A stretch of DNA of 64,000 bases from Pseudoalteromonas arabiensis (GCF_001550155.1 NZ_LRUF01000007.1:1-64000), one strand, 5' to 3'. Counted from the stretch's first letter, positions 28,482 through 38,473 are shown. Made by a program: numbers and translations. Notes: a model not told the origin generated them from the sequence alone.

Positions 28482-28605
28482 AGTACGCCCTTTAAATAGT
28501 AGCATTGTGTATAAGTTAGTTATTAACTCATAAAATGCCAATGTATTGGTAATCTACTTATCGGCAGATCAGCTTAATAATGAATGATTATTTTGTTTTA
28601 GGTAA

Positions 28606-28630
28606 GAAAAAAGCCGAGTTTTCACTCGGC
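28606..28630 (-). terminator. Rho-independent terminator
   Basis: A 6-bp GC-rich stem (28613-28618 with 28625-28630) with a U tract on the minus strand (A run 28606-28612). It ends the transcript of the large GH43/LamG gene. Confidence 0.75.
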
Positions 28631-28647
28631 CTTTCCTGACAACACAT

Positions 28648-28675
28648 AAGTAAGGTGAGACAGCTCACCTTACTT
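28648..28675 (-). other. Perfect 12-bp hairpin directly after the GH43/LamG stop codon
   Basis: Bases 28648-28659 pair exactly with 28664-28675 around a 4-nt loop, one base past the end of the gene at 28677. Together with the terminator at 28606-28630 it forms a double 3' hairpin. It may stabilise the transcript. Confidence 0.55.
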
Positions 28676-28676
28676 A

Positions 28677-31600
28677 TTACTCTTCTTGTGCAGAAGCTGC
28701 GTCAAAGAGTGCTTTTATTTCTTCAGCACTAATCGCACCGTTGAAAATTTTCAGTTCATCAATAGCCCCGTTGTAGGGGGTATCCCAGTAGTTAACACCT
28801 AGGGCAAACTCGTTGGTTTCACCAGGGACTGTGAATACGCGAGGGAAACCGCCCGTTTCTAGCTGTAGTTCACCGTTCACGTACATTTTTATCGTGTCGC
28901 CGTTGGTGCCATCAACCGTAAAGGCAAGGTGAGTCCACTCTTTGAGAGGAATACGACTATCTAGCTCAGCATTATCGAAGAATGCACCGTTATTTGCCCA
29001 TAAGCGGGTAAGCGCCGTTCCAGACATTGATGGAACATAACTTAACCAAGTGTCCGCACTCGCACCCGCGAAGAATGCGGTTGTGTAATCTGTGAAGCTT
29101 TCAGGTTTCAACCACATAGATACAGAGTAGTCATTGGTGGTAATTAGGTTATCCGGTAAACGAACCCCCGAACCGTCAAGAAATACGGCTTGGCCTATAA
29201 TGCCATCTACATAAGTAACATTGCCGCCAGTATTATTAATTAAACCGCCAGTTGGTTTACCCGCTGCGTAGGCACCGTTTAAAGCACTTAAGTCACCTTC
29301 AAAGCTGTACTCAGCAGGGGCAAGTGATTTTAAGGTTACATCGAATGACTTGGTATCTGTGAAGTCTTTGTATCGAATAGTAGCCGTTAATGTCACGACT
29401 TGGTCGCCAGCTGTCGCACTTGGCTGAGTGACAATAGCTGTGCCATTGACGGGTTTTAAATATTGTTCGTTGTTGGATGTCCAGCTGATCCCTGATACAA
29501 ATGGACCAACGCGAGGTAATTCGAAGTTCTCACGTACTGCAGATATATCACCTAAATCAAGGGCATTTGTGATAAAGCCTTCAAACTGAGTTGGATCAGT
29601 TAAGTTGTTAATCGCTGCACCGTTAATATCTAGGCTATTGAGTGCGTAGTCATACACAATGAACTCATCAATTTGGCCTTGGAACGGTAAATCCCAGCCA
29701 TAGTTTACACCTAATGCAAAGTTACCTGTTTGTGTATTAAACATGTCGGGTCTTTGTATTGAACCAATTCTTTTGCCATCTTTATAAAGAGTAGCTGTTT
29801 GGTCTACATAAGTAATTGCAATATGCGACCAAGCTAATGGGGCTGGTGTAGTTTGGTTTACATCACCCCAAACATCTTTATTATTTTCATCAAAATAATG
29901 GCTCCAAAGGAATGAAGGAGAATTTGCTGGTACGACACTTATCCAGTTATCAACGGATGCTGCGGCAAAGAAAGTTGGAGAAAAGTCTGTGATTTTCTCA
30001 GGATTAATCCAATAAGAAACGGTGAATTCTGAGGTTGTAATTAAATTATCAGGTAAACGAACACCCGTTGCACCGTCAAAGTTAAAGGCTTTACCTGTTT
30101 GACCATCAGCGAAAGCGGTTGTGCCTACACCTACATTTAATAGATTGTTGTCAGTTACACCAGCATCATCTAGATTACCTAAGGCGTCGCGTAGTGAATC
30201 TTCAAATTGATAATGGGCAATTGCATTTCTAAATTCAGGTCGTGCTTTTAGGTTTACATTGAATGTTTTTGTTGCAACTTCACCATTAAGCTCTAGCGTT
30301 GCAGTTAAAGTGACTGCTTGATCACCTCGATCCGGCGTTGGGATAAAAATAGAACCATCTGTATCAATATAATACTCATTGCTAGACTGCCAAGTAATTT
30401 TTGTACCTGCTTTGCCTTTCGTTGGAAGTGAGTAACCATCGTCAGCGATTGTAAGCTCAGTTTTTATATTTAACGCATCTTGTATTGTTGCTAGAATTGT
30501 CTCAGACTCATTAATTTGCGCAACTTTTGTGCCCCATACTGTCGCATTATCTAAAGATGAGGCCGAAAAAGTAACGACTAGATCTTGTTTATTGTCATCC
30601 CATTGCCATTTTGCGACCCCGTAATAAGTCCCTGAATCAAGCTCTAGTTTGATATTTGAGTCATCAACCATGTACCAGATACCCTGCTCATCACCGGTAA
30701 CAGAATGATCTTCGTTAAGAGCAATATGCATTGAACGAATAGCGTCGGTGTTTACCTCATTACCGTGGTTGATAAACTTGTAATAACCGTAAAGTTCATC
30801 TGCCACAACCATGTTGTCGCCTTCAAGCGGCACATAGCGTTGTGGTGAAGCCACTGGCCAGCCTAATGAGTTGATAAACATTTCGTGAACACGCACTTGG
30901 TGCGCTTCTGAAGTTGTTGGGAACTCAGTCGATGTTTGCGGGAAACGTGTATGCGTTACTAAAATATGACGACCTGTCGCTTCATCGTAGTAAGCAGAGT
31001 TATGACCTGGTGATTGGTAGCCCCATGCTGGTGCTGTTTCACCAAGTTCTTGCGTGTACTCAAAACCACCCATTAACTTTTCGCCCACTTCAAGTCCGCC
31101 CATTGCAGCAATGTCGTTACCAGCGTTATCTAGGTAAGGGCCGTCAGGTGTTTTTGAGCGAGCAACACGGATGTTGTAACCATCGTTTAGCGCAAAACCA
31201 GCGACTGAGTAGAATAGGTAGTAGTATTCACTTTCGGGGCTGTACATCACAAATGCACCTTCCATTGCTCGAAAGTCACCGCCTACCAGCTTTTTACCAT
31301 AGCCTTGACCTGCTTCTGGCATACCGGTCTCTTCATTCATAGCTAGCACGAAAATACCGCCAGAATAGGAGCCGTAAACCAGCCAAAGTTTGCCGTTTGC
31401 ATCATAGAAGGCTGCAGGATCAATGGCGTTTGGATCAACGGCACCATTCCATGTCGTTTGACCGTTATCAAGTGGGTATGCTGAAAATTCAGCATCAGAG
31501 CGATAACCGCTGCGTAAGAAAATACCTTTGTTTTTATAAGGGCCTTCAATGTTGTCAGCTTCGGCTAAGCCAAGGTAAGAGCGATTCCAGCACACTTCAT

Positions 31601-32087
31601 CAACCACATCTGCGGTATCTGGGTTATCTTGTGCGCAGTGGTTATAGTAAAACCAAAATTTGCCATTTGGCGCTTTGATTACATCTGCTGCCCAGTTTCC
31701 TGTGAAGCCATCTGTCCACTCAATACCTTCGGCAATTTCAGCTGTGTAGTTGTAGTCAAATAGTGGACTTTCGTTAACAGCTGCGTTAGCTGAGAGGCTC
31801 GAAATTATTTCCCAGTTTAAGAGATCAGTTGATTTAGCGGCAGCAAGATGAGAGCCAAAAATATAATAGGTGTCGTCAACTTTAACCACAGAAGGATCGT
31901 GCACGCTTACATTAGTCATCATGACACTACCTGATTCAGTGTATTGAACACTGCTGCTTACACTTGGTTTTGCACTTTGCGGGTCGGCAACCGCAGGTGA
32001 TGAGTCAAGCTTAGTACCCTCTTCTTTACCACAACCTGTAACAGCCAAAGAGCAGGCTATGATCATGGCTAATTTATTTAATTTCAT
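28677..32087 (-). CDS. GH43 endo-arabinanase-type lipoprotein with duplicated LamG modules
   Basis: This protein of about 1136 residues has a lipobox (AVTGC). The N-terminal third is a GH43 beta-propeller with catalytic-base Asp in SVHDPSVVKVDD, Asp in NAIDPAAFYD and an AMEGAFV acid motif, resembling large endo-1,5-alpha-L-arabinanases with their C-terminal beta-barrel (up to about residue 535). Then come two copies of a module: a bacterial Ig-like segment (TWQSSNEYYIDTDG; SWTSNNEQYLKPVNG) and a LamG/concanavalin-like sugar-binding domain (each with LPDNLITT and ALGVNY). The ATG at 32087 follows GAGGAC; a longer in-frame start at 32117 would precede the signal. It is probably cell-surface and opens arabinan chains. 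Confidence 0.88.
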   Translation of the reverse strand: MKLNKLAMIIACSLAVTGCGKEEGTKLDSSPAVADPQSAKPSVSSSVQYTESGSVMMTNVSVHDPSVVKVDDTYYIFGSHLAAAKSTDLLNWEIISSLSANAAVNESPLFDYNYTAEIAEGIEWTDGFTGNWAADVIKAPNGKFWFYYNHCAQDNPDTADVVDEVCWNRSYLGLAEADNIEGPYKNKGIFLRSGYRSDAEFSAYPLDNGQTTWNGAVDPNAIDPAAFYDANGKLWLVYGSYSGGIFVLAMNEETGMPEAGQGYGKKLVGGDFRAMEGAFVMYSPESEYYYLFYSVAGFALNDGYNIRVARSKTPDGPYLDNAGNDIAAMGGLEVGEKLMGGFEYTQELGETAPAWGYQSPGHNSAYYDEATGRHILVTHTRFPQTSTEFPTTSEAHQVRVHEMFINSLGWPVASPQRYVPLEGDNMVVADELYGYYKFINHGNEVNTDAIRSMHIALNEDHSVTGDEQGIWYMVDDSNIKLELDSGTYYGVAKWQWDDNKQDLVVTFSASSLDNATVWGTKVAQINESETILATIQDALNIKTELTIADDGYSLPTKGKAGTKITWQSSNEYYIDTDGSIFIPTPDRGDQAVTLTATLELNGEVATKTFNVNLKARPEFRNAIAHYQFEDSLRDALGNLDDAGVTDNNLLNVGVGTTAFADGQTGKAFNFDGATGVRLPDNLITTSEFTVSYWINPEKITDFSPTFFAAASVDNWISVVPANSPSFLWSHYFDENNKDVWGDVNQTTPAPLAWSHIAITYVDQTATLYKDGKRIGSIQRPDMFNTQTGNFALGVNYGWDLPFQGQIDEFIVYDYALNSLDINGAAINNLTDPTQFEGFITNALDLGDISAVRENFELPRVGPFVSGISWTSNNEQYLKPVNGTAIVTQPSATAGDQVVTLTATIRYKDFTDTKSFDVTLKSLAPAEYSFEGDLSALNGAYAAGKPTGGLINNTGGNVTYVDGIIGQAVFLDGSGVRLPDNLITTNDYSVSMWLKPESFTDYTTAFFAGASADTWLSYVPSMSGTALTRLWANNGAFFDNAELDSRIPLKEWTHLAFTVDGTNGDTIKMYVNGELQLETGGFPRVFTVPGETNEFALGVNYWDTPYNGAIDELKIFNGAISAEEIKALFDAASAQEE

Positions 32088-32185
32088 TTTATGTGTCCTC
32101 TTGAAACTGGGATTCATTTTTTTATTCGATTGTTGTCAATAAAATTGCCGCGTGCCTATATCAAACTAATAAGAACGTAGTATTG

Positions 32186-32395
32186 TAATTTTATAGTACT
32201 ATTTGAAATGTGCAAATACTTTTGCAAATGTAATTAAGGTGTAAACGCAAGGTTTCATATTTTACAATGTGTATAGGCGTATTTTTAATTTTTTTGAGAG
32301 GCCGATTTTGATGTTTGCTGAGCCATATTTAGCTTTTTAATTTAATTTTAGACTAGAAGAAGGCGAGGAAAGTGTTTATTTGTATTATATATAGG
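32186..32395. promoter_or_regulatory. Control region of the GH43/LamG gene with two putative pentose operators
   Basis: The region 32088-32402 holds no gene. TAATTTTATAGTACTA (32186-32201, minus orientation) matches the pentose consensus at 11 of 16, and TTGTATTATATATAGG (32380-32395) at 10 of 16, with the first 10 bases exact. The background is very AT-rich, so single sites are weak evidence. Confidence 0.35.
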
Positions 32396-32397
32396 CA

Positions 32398-32423
32398 ATA
32401 AAAAGGGCTCTTAAAGAGCCCTT
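32398..32423 (-). terminator. Rho-independent terminator
   Basis: An 8-bp stem (32403-32410 with 32416-32423) with an A run on its left, that is, a U tract on the minus strand. It ends the transcript of the small GH43 gene at 32431. Confidence 0.85.
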
Positions 32424-32430
32424 CTTGAAA

Positions 32431-33393
32431 TTATTTGTCTTGTTTACTGAGGCCTTCAGTGGTCATAATAATGCGCTTAAGCGTGCCATCTTCGTTGTAG
32501 TAAAGTGGCTCAATAGCGACCGAACGACGAAAACGCCCGCCACTTGGTTTGCCATCAATCGGTGGCACTGCACCAGTATGGTAAATAAAGTAGTCTTTAC
32601 CTTTATATTCGATAATTGATTGGTGGTTGGTTTCGCTGTTACCCGCTATTTCATTCAAGATGCCTTTATATTCCCAAGGCCCGTGAATGCTTTTACTCAT
32701 GGCATAACAGATCTTCTCTGGGAACTCACAGGCATAAGATACATAGTAGTTGTCGTTTTTCTTGTGAACCCATAACGCTTCGGTAAAGTTAGGCAAGTCC
32801 AGCGTTTTAATTTCACCATCAAGAGACAGTAAGTCGTCGCTGAGCTTTACATATTTAGGCATTAAGTTACCAAAGAACATGTAAGTATCGCCGTTTTCTT
32901 CAGTGAAAATAGCAGGGTCGATGTCGTCCCAATCATTTGGCGTATGTTTGGTCATGTCATCGGTTACAAGCGCATGACCAATGGCATCTTTAAATGGACC
33001 TGTTGGTGATTTAGAGGTGGCAACACCAATTGCAAAACCGGGTTTTGTGTCATTGTGGCGCACTGTGGTAAAGAAATAGAAAGTACCATCACGCTCAATC
33101 ATGTGTGAAGCCCACGCTTGGCCCTTAGCCCATTTAAAGTCAGTGGCTTTCATTATTGGGCCGTGTTTTTTCCAGTTCACCATATCGGTAGAAGAAAAAG
33201 CCAGCCAATCATGCATTTCAAAGAAGACATCATTATTAGGGGCTTCATCATGGCCTGTATAAAGGTATACGGTGTCGTTGTGTACAAGTGCAGCTGGGTC
33301 AGCAGTAAATACATCGGTAAACAGTGGATTTTGTGCAACGGCTAAACTGCTTGAGAAGAGTAAAGGCAGTGTTAAGGCTTTGAGTTTCTTCAT
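32431..33393 (-). CDS. GH43 family glycosidase, secreted
   Basis: This 320-residue enzyme has a signal peptide (cut after AVA, near residue 20) and a single GH43 five-bladed propeller. The expected acid residues are visible: D32 in TADPAALVH, D159 in DDIDPAIF and E205 in NFTEALWVH. No carbohydrate-binding module is present. The sequence fits alpha-L-arabinofuranosidase/xylosidase-type GH43 groups rather than endo-arabinanases, and arabinofuranosidase is favoured by the locus. No lipobox is seen, so it is probably soluble in the periplasm, where it would cut imported oligosaccharides. A GAGGAC site lies before the ATG. The gene is divergent from the TonB receptor gene at 33995. Confidence 0.88.
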   Translation of the reverse strand: MKKLKALTLPLLFSSSLAVAQNPLFTDVFTADPAALVHNDTVYLYTGHDEAPNNDVFFEMHDWLAFSSTDMVNWKKHGPIMKATDFKWAKGQAWASHMIERDGTFYFFTTVRHNDTKPGFAIGVATSKSPTGPFKDAIGHALVTDDMTKHTPNDWDDIDPAIFTEENGDTYMFFGNLMPKYVKLSDDLLSLDGEIKTLDLPNFTEALWVHKKNDNYYVSYACEFPEKICYAMSKSIHGPWEYKGILNEIAGNSETNHQSIIEYKGKDYFIYHTGAVPPIDGKPSGGRFRRSVAIEPLYYNEDGTLKRIIMTTEGLSKQDK

Positions 33394-33994
33394 GAGTGTC
33401 CTCTTTGACTAATAATTGTTGTTCGAGCTATTACTTTGTCCACACTTAGATCTAACTTAAACAGCCCAAGTAATAAGCACTGTACGTTAAATTATACTGG
33501 GTAACTGATTGTTTACATCGCAACGATTTAGTCAGTGCAGTTAAAAGTAAACTTATATTGTATTATTGTATTTCAATATTAATAGTAGCATTAAAATGTG
33601 CAAGGTAAATAACTTGTTAGTCCTTTCTTGTTGTTTCTTATAAATTAAAAGAGAGTTTAGATGATCTGTTACTCATCTTTATCTTAATGATTATTATAGC
33701 CTTTTCATGGTTTTTTATATTTAAAATAGCCTTTCATATGTTTGTAACATGCTATAATCAAAGTGTTTTTGTAAACATAGCGACACTTATTTTAATTTAT
33801 TAATTTTGAGTTGACTGTTAAATAGTCATACAATATGATTAAAGTTCAGGCAGCAAAGTATTAACATAAAAAATGTAGATTCACTCGCGCACCGTTTTGA
33901 CAACATACGATGCACAATACAGTGGTCTCGCTTCGGTAACTGAATGGGGAAAGTTCAGCGGGCCGATATAACTATAATTTGGAGAACACCGCTT
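33394..33994. promoter_or_regulatory. 600-bp divergent control region with promoter and operators
   Basis: No gene is seen. A strong sigma70-type promoter for the TonB receptor is present: TTGACT (33811-33816), 17-bp spacer, TATGAT (33834-33839). TTAAATAGTCATACAA (33818-33833), 11 of 16 to the pentose consensus, fills almost the whole spacer. A second match, TTGTATTATTGTATTT (33558-33573), lies on the side of the GH43 gene. The receptor mRNA would have a leader of about 150 nt. Confidence 0.55.
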
Positions 33995-36826
33995 ATGTTT
34001 AAAAGAACACACATAGCCAGTGCTGTAGTTATGGCATTTACTTGTCAATTTGCTTTTGCTCAAGAGGAAACGCCAACCACTCCTGAGAATAGCGCTGATG
34101 AAATGGAAGTGATTCAGGTATCTGGTATTCGCGGCAGCTTAAACAAAGCATTAGATGAAAAGCGTGCAAGCGTTCAGATAGTCGATGCCATTGTTGCAGA
34201 AGATATTGGTAAGTTTCCTGATAATAACGTAGTTGAAGCATTACAACGTGTAACGGGGGTACAAACAACGGGTCGTGGTGCTGGTGAAGTAAGTGCAGTT
34301 TCAATTCGTGGCTTAACCGATGTTAATACAACTATAAATGGTCGTGCCATCTTTACTGGTGCGGGTCGTGATGTTTCACTACAAGATATTCCAGCAAGCC
34401 TTTTATCAGGCGTCACTGTTTATAAAACGCGCTCGGCAGATCAAATTGAGCGTGGTATCGCAGGGGCAATTGACATTAAAACGCACCGTCCATTCAACTT
34501 TGAAGGTGAAAAAGTCGTTTTAGCAGCACGTGCAATTTATTCTGATCAGTCTGATGAAATTGATCCTAATATCAGCGCCCTCATTAGCAATCGCTGGGAT
34601 TTAGAGGGAGCTGGTGAATTTGGTGCGCTATTTAACGTCTCTTATGCAGAAACTAATTATCGCGATGACACAATAACAGCGGGCGCGGCATTCCCATTCT
34701 TTACAGATAAACCAGCTGTTGGTTATTCACCTTATTCTCGTATTCCAAATAATGACTCGCAGGGGAATTTGATTTGGCAGGCGGGACTTGAAAGTGGTTT
34801 GCCTTCGGCTGCTGGTTCAACATTAAATGTTGATGGTGTACCAACAGAATATTTGTTAGCTCGAGATGCGATTTTCGGTACGTCTTTTACAGGTGTTCGC
34901 AAACGACCTGCTGCATCAATATCACTCCAATGGGCTCCTAATGAAACGTTGGAAATTACAGCGGAAGGTTTCTATACCGGTTATGATAATCAGTCTCAAA
35001 ACGCATTATGGTTCTCAAATACCTTTGAAAATGGTAATGGGAATATTGATACCCCCGTTGTGTTTGATGGTACTAATGTCATTAAAGAGAAACAAGCTAT
35101 TGGTGCTGGTGGCTTCCAAAGTGGCGACTCTAACTCTGAAAAAACAGACAGTTACCTATATGCACTCGGCGCCGAGTGGCAAGCAAGTGATTACTTAACA
35201 ATTAACACAGAACTTGTTTATCAAGAAAGTGAGTTTGAAAGCGACTTTTTTGGTATGCGGTTTGATCGTGTTGCTACAGGGTTAGATGTAGACTTTAATG
35301 ATAATGACGGAATGCCAGGTATTGCATTTTGGGATGATCCGAACACAGCTTTAAATGAAGCAGACATGGCAGCCATCGAAAACTGGAATGCGAGTACATT
35401 ATACGATAATGGCGGAGGCAACCGAGGCGACGCTCTTACATTTACTTTTGATGCGGAGTACTTAATTGGCGGTACATATTTCGATAAAGTAAAATTTGGT
35501 GGTCGTTATGAAAACCGCACCGCAGAGGAGTTTACACGTACTCAGGACAGTGGCATAGCGGATACATCTCTTGCAAGTCTAATTGAACAACTTGCAGCAG
35601 CGGGTGCATCGGGTGATGGCTCAGGTGTGGTGTATCAAGTTAATGATTATTTAGATGGTCGTGCAGACGTTTTTGATAGCTTTATTACAGCGGACGGTGG
35701 TTACTTACTAAATAATGCGAATGCAATTCGCGGGATTTACGGACTTGAAGCGGAAGATAAATATAAAACCTTTGATATTGAAGAAGATTCATATGCACTT
35801 TATGCAACAACGAACTTTTTCTTAACCGAAGATATCAGTGGTGAAATTGGTGTACGTTATGTGAGCTATGAACAAGATATGAAGTTTACAGCTGAAACTG
35901 GCACTAATACCAATGTATTTGATACTAGCTCTGCAACTGCAGATGTAAGCAAAGTTCTACCAAGCTTTATGCTTAACTGGAATATTACCGATGATGTGGT
36001 TGGCCGTGTAGCGTATACAGAAACGCTGCGTATGCCTAACTTTGCTGATTTGAATGCGCTTCAGTATTGGACTGATCCACTTACTGAGGGGGCGATTTAT
36101 GGGGAAGGCACTGGCGGTAACCCTGAATTAAAACCGACAGAATCGACTAACTATGATGTTTCCCTTGAGTGGTATTTTGCTGATACAAGTTCACTTTACG
36201 CAGCATATTTTAAGCGTGAAATTGAAGGCCTAGTTGTACCTGGCCGCAAAACAGTTGTACGTGAAGGTAACGATGGCGTCACTCGTCCATACGTATTAAG
36301 TGCACCCGTTAATGCTTCCAATGGTGAGCTATCAGGTTTCGAGTTAGGTTTAGTTTACTTCCCTGAAGAATTACCTGAATACTTGAATGGCTTAGGTGTG
36401 CAAGCAAGTTACACACTGCTTGATTCATCTCAAGACACGCCTGACTTTGACGAAGCAGGTAATATTTCTCGCTATGTAGAATCAGAGATGGCGGGTGTAT
36501 CTGATGAATCATATAGCATCGTAGGTATTTATGAGCGTGATTCATTCGATATGCGTTTATCTTATGTATGGCGTTCAGAGTTTTATACGGGTAATGAAGC
36601 CGCTATCTTTGCTAATCCTTTGCAGTTTTGGAGCCGCCCAGAACAAAGCTTAGACTTCCAATTTAGCTACAATATCAATGAAGATTTTGTTGTGACCTTT
36701 GATGCAACAAACATCCTAGATGATGTTTACCAAAGTTACTACGGTGAAGGCAACGACAACCTATTTAACTTTAGTAATGCTATTTACTCACGCACATTTG
36801 CCTTGGGTGCACGTTATTCTTTCTAA
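33995..36826 (+). CDS. TonB-dependent receptor, arabino-oligosaccharide type
   Basis: This 943-residue outer-membrane transporter belongs to the TonB receptors of Alteromonadales and Xanthomonadales that import plant or algal glycans. It has a signal peptide (cut after FAFA), a short linker, and a plug domain opening with the typical EVIQVSGIRGSLNKALDEKR and DIGKFPDNNVVEALQRVTGVQTTGRGAGEVSAVSIRGL. A barrel ending in Phe follows. No SusD partner is present, as expected outside Bacteroidetes. The ATG at 33995 is chosen because the signal peptide starts there and GGAG lies upstream. Its place among five GH43 genes and a GH127 gene points to arabino-oligosaccharides. The operator overlapping its promoter predicts sugar induction. 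Confidence 0.92.
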   Translation: MFKRTHIASAVVMAFTCQFAFAQEETPTTPENSADEMEVIQVSGIRGSLNKALDEKRASVQIVDAIVAEDIGKFPDNNVVEALQRVTGVQTTGRGAGEVSAVSIRGLTDVNTTINGRAIFTGAGRDVSLQDIPASLLSGVTVYKTRSADQIERGIAGAIDIKTHRPFNFEGEKVVLAARAIYSDQSDEIDPNISALISNRWDLEGAGEFGALFNVSYAETNYRDDTITAGAAFPFFTDKPAVGYSPYSRIPNNDSQGNLIWQAGLESGLPSAAGSTLNVDGVPTEYLLARDAIFGTSFTGVRKRPAASISLQWAPNETLEITAEGFYTGYDNQSQNALWFSNTFENGNGNIDTPVVFDGTNVIKEKQAIGAGGFQSGDSNSEKTDSYLYALGAEWQASDYLTINTELVYQESEFESDFFGMRFDRVATGLDVDFNDNDGMPGIAFWDDPNTALNEADMAAIENWNASTLYDNGGGNRGDALTFTFDAEYLIGGTYFDKVKFGGRYENRTAEEFTRTQDSGIADTSLASLIEQLAAAGASGDGSGVVYQVNDYLDGRADVFDSFITADGGYLLNNANAIRGIYGLEAEDKYKTFDIEEDSYALYATTNFFLTEDISGEIGVRYVSYEQDMKFTAETGTNTNVFDTSSATADVSKVLPSFMLNWNITDDVVGRVAYTETLRMPNFADLNALQYWTDPLTEGAIYGEGTGGNPELKPTESTNYDVSLEWYFADTSSLYAAYFKREIEGLVVPGRKTVVREGNDGVTRPYVLSAPVNASNGELSGFELGLVYFPEELPEYLNGLGVQASYTLLDSSQDTPDFDEAGNISRYVESEMAGVSDESYSIVGIYERDSFDMRLSYVWRSEFYTGNEAAIFANPLQFWSRPEQSLDFQFSYNINEDFVVTFDATNILDDVYQSYYGEGNDNLFNFSNAIYSRTFALGARYSF

Positions 36827-36841
36827 TTCTTAATTAGACCC

Positions 36842-36868
36842 AAAAACCCCAGCCCTGCTGGGGTTTTT
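36842..36868 (+). terminator. Rho-independent terminator
   Basis: An 8-bp GC-rich stem (36846-36853 with 36857-36864), extended by A/T pairs, with a T run. It ends the receptor gene. Confidence 0.9.
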
Positions 36869-36918
36869 TATTCGTAAAGCGCATGTTTGTTATCAGTCGA
36901 AAAGTGTTGCGATTTAAT

Positions 36919-36934
36919 TAGTATGATAATACTA
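36919..36934. promoter_or_regulatory. Putative pentose operator before the GPH transporter
   Basis: TAGTATGATAATACTA is a near-perfect dyad (TAGTAT and ATACTA around GATA) and matches the by-eye consensus at 13 of 16. It lies 162 bp before the transporter start. Confidence 0.5.
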
Positions 36935-37095
36935 TTAATTGAATTAGCATTAAATTTACAAAAATAACGAACGCAATGGCCAAGCTGTGTACTATCTAGG
37001 GCTGTAAATTTATTTGATACGCAGTGTTGAAGGCTTGTCATCATTGCTCGAAATAGTGAGCGTTGCTCATTATTGACCATTTAGGGTGTTGTTGT

Positions 37096-38433
37096 ATGGA
37101 ATCTCAAAAGTTATCCGTTGTAGAAAAGGTCGGCTTTGGTGCCGGTGACATGGCAGTGAATGTCATGGTAGCAGCGTTATTCTATTTTATGTCTTTCTTT
37201 TACACCGATATTTACGGGCTTGATCCGGTTGATATGGGTGTGTTGTTTTTAGTGGCGCGTTTTGTTGATGCCTTTACCGATCCTTTAATGGGAGTGATCA
37301 CCGATAAAGTGAAAACGCGTTGGGGTCAGTTCCGTCACTGGTTCTTATTTTTATCTGTACCTTATGGTCTGTCGGTGATTTTACTCTTTACTACGCCTGA
37401 TTTTGACTACAACATGAAACTAGCTTGGGCCTATGCGACTTACCTGTTTGCAACCTTAATGTTTACCGGTGTCGCTATTCCTTATATTTCTTACATTGGT
37501 GTCTTAACCGCCGATCCAAAAGAGCGTTTGTCAGCCAACGGCTACCGTATGTTTTTCGCTAAGATTGCCAATGTAGTGATTGTATTTTCAGTGCCGCTGC
37601 TTGCATCATATTGGGGAGATGGCAGCTTGTCGTATGGTTATAAACTGGCAATGGCGTTGGTATCGGCATGTGCCGTTGCACTGTTCTTATTTTGTTTTTT
37701 TACAACGCGCGAACGTATTACTCACGAGCCGCAAAAAGAAAGTGTGCTTACGCAATTAAAAGTGCTACTTAAAAACGATCAATGGTTATTGCTGTGTGCG
37801 GCATGTGTACTTGGTACGCTTGGTTATGCGATTCGCGGCAGTGTTGCTATGTATTACGCAACCTATTATTTAGGCGTGCCTGATTTAGCAGGTGCCTTTA
37901 CTAGTGCGGGTATTGCAGCATCTATTGTCTCTATGGTAGCAAGCACCTGGATCACCCAGCGCTACTGTAAAATGAAGTTATTTCGTCAATCACAAATTGC
38001 TGTGCTATTCATCTCATTGCTAATGTATTTTGTGGTGCAGCCGGGTGATGTAATGATGGCATTTGTGCTGTATATCATCTTGTCATTTGTGGTTGATTTA
38101 CACGCGCCAGTATTCTGGTCTGCGATTGCAGAAGCCGTAGATTACGGTGAAATTAAAGACGGTGTTCGTGCATCAGGCCTATCGTTTGGTGGTATTTCAT
38201 TCTGTCAAAAAGCTGGGGGTGGCTTAGCTGGCTTAGCGGGTGGTTTATTACTGGCATTTTTTGAGTACAAGCCTAACGTTGAGCAAACCGAATTCACCCT
38301 AATGGGCTTAGCACTGATGCTAACTATCATTCCTGGTGTATTTCATGCACTGCTTGGCTTGATCTTAAAAAAATACAAAATCACCGATGAATACTACACG
38401 AATATGGTCATTCATAAGCGCCTACCACACTAA
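37096..38433 (+). CDS. GPH-family sugar:cation symporter
   Basis: This 445-residue protein has about 12 membrane helices. The N-terminal pattern KVGFGAGDMAVNVMVAALFYFMSFFYTDIYG and FVDAFTDPLMGVITDK is characteristic of glycoside-pentoside-hexuronide symporters (MelB/XylP type). These move sugars with Na+ or H+ across the inner membrane. The ATG at 37096 is chosen because AGGG lies upstream and the family begins with the KVGFGAGD segment. The adjacent GH127 gene and putative operator suggest transport of arabinose or arabino-oligosaccharides. Confidence 0.9.
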   Translation: MESQKLSVVEKVGFGAGDMAVNVMVAALFYFMSFFYTDIYGLDPVDMGVLFLVARFVDAFTDPLMGVITDKVKTRWGQFRHWFLFLSVPYGLSVILLFTTPDFDYNMKLAWAYATYLFATLMFTGVAIPYISYIGVLTADPKERLSANGYRMFFAKIANVVIVFSVPLLASYWGDGSLSYGYKLAMALVSACAVALFLFCFFTTRERITHEPQKESVLTQLKVLLKNDQWLLLCAACVLGTLGYAIRGSVAMYYATYYLGVPDLAGAFTSAGIAASIVSMVASTWITQRYCKMKLFRQSQIAVLFISLLMYFVVQPGDVMMAFVLYIILSFVVDLHAPVFWSAIAEAVDYGEIKDGVRASGLSFGGISFCQKAGGGLAGLAGGLLLAFFEYKPNVEQTEFTLMGLALMLTIIPGVFHALLGLILKKYKITDEYYTNMVIHKRLPH

Positions 38434-38442
38434 CCATCCTTT

Positions 38443-38473
38443 AAGCGCACACACTTAAAAAGTGTGTGCGCTT
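38443..38473 (+). terminator. Terminator-like hairpin
   Basis: A 13-bp stem (38443-38455 with 38461-38473) with a 5-nt loop and a short broken T tract. It may attenuate rather than stop transcription into the GH127 gene. Confidence 0.65.

Noticed and set aside
31343..31678. Plus- and minus-strand frames of 68-93 residues inside the large GH43 gene
   Set aside because: The region encodes the GH43 catalytic propeller; no independent coding signal is visible.
33840..33994. Riboswitch in the long receptor leader
   Set aside because: The leader is about 150 nt, but no conserved riboswitch core was recognised by eye.
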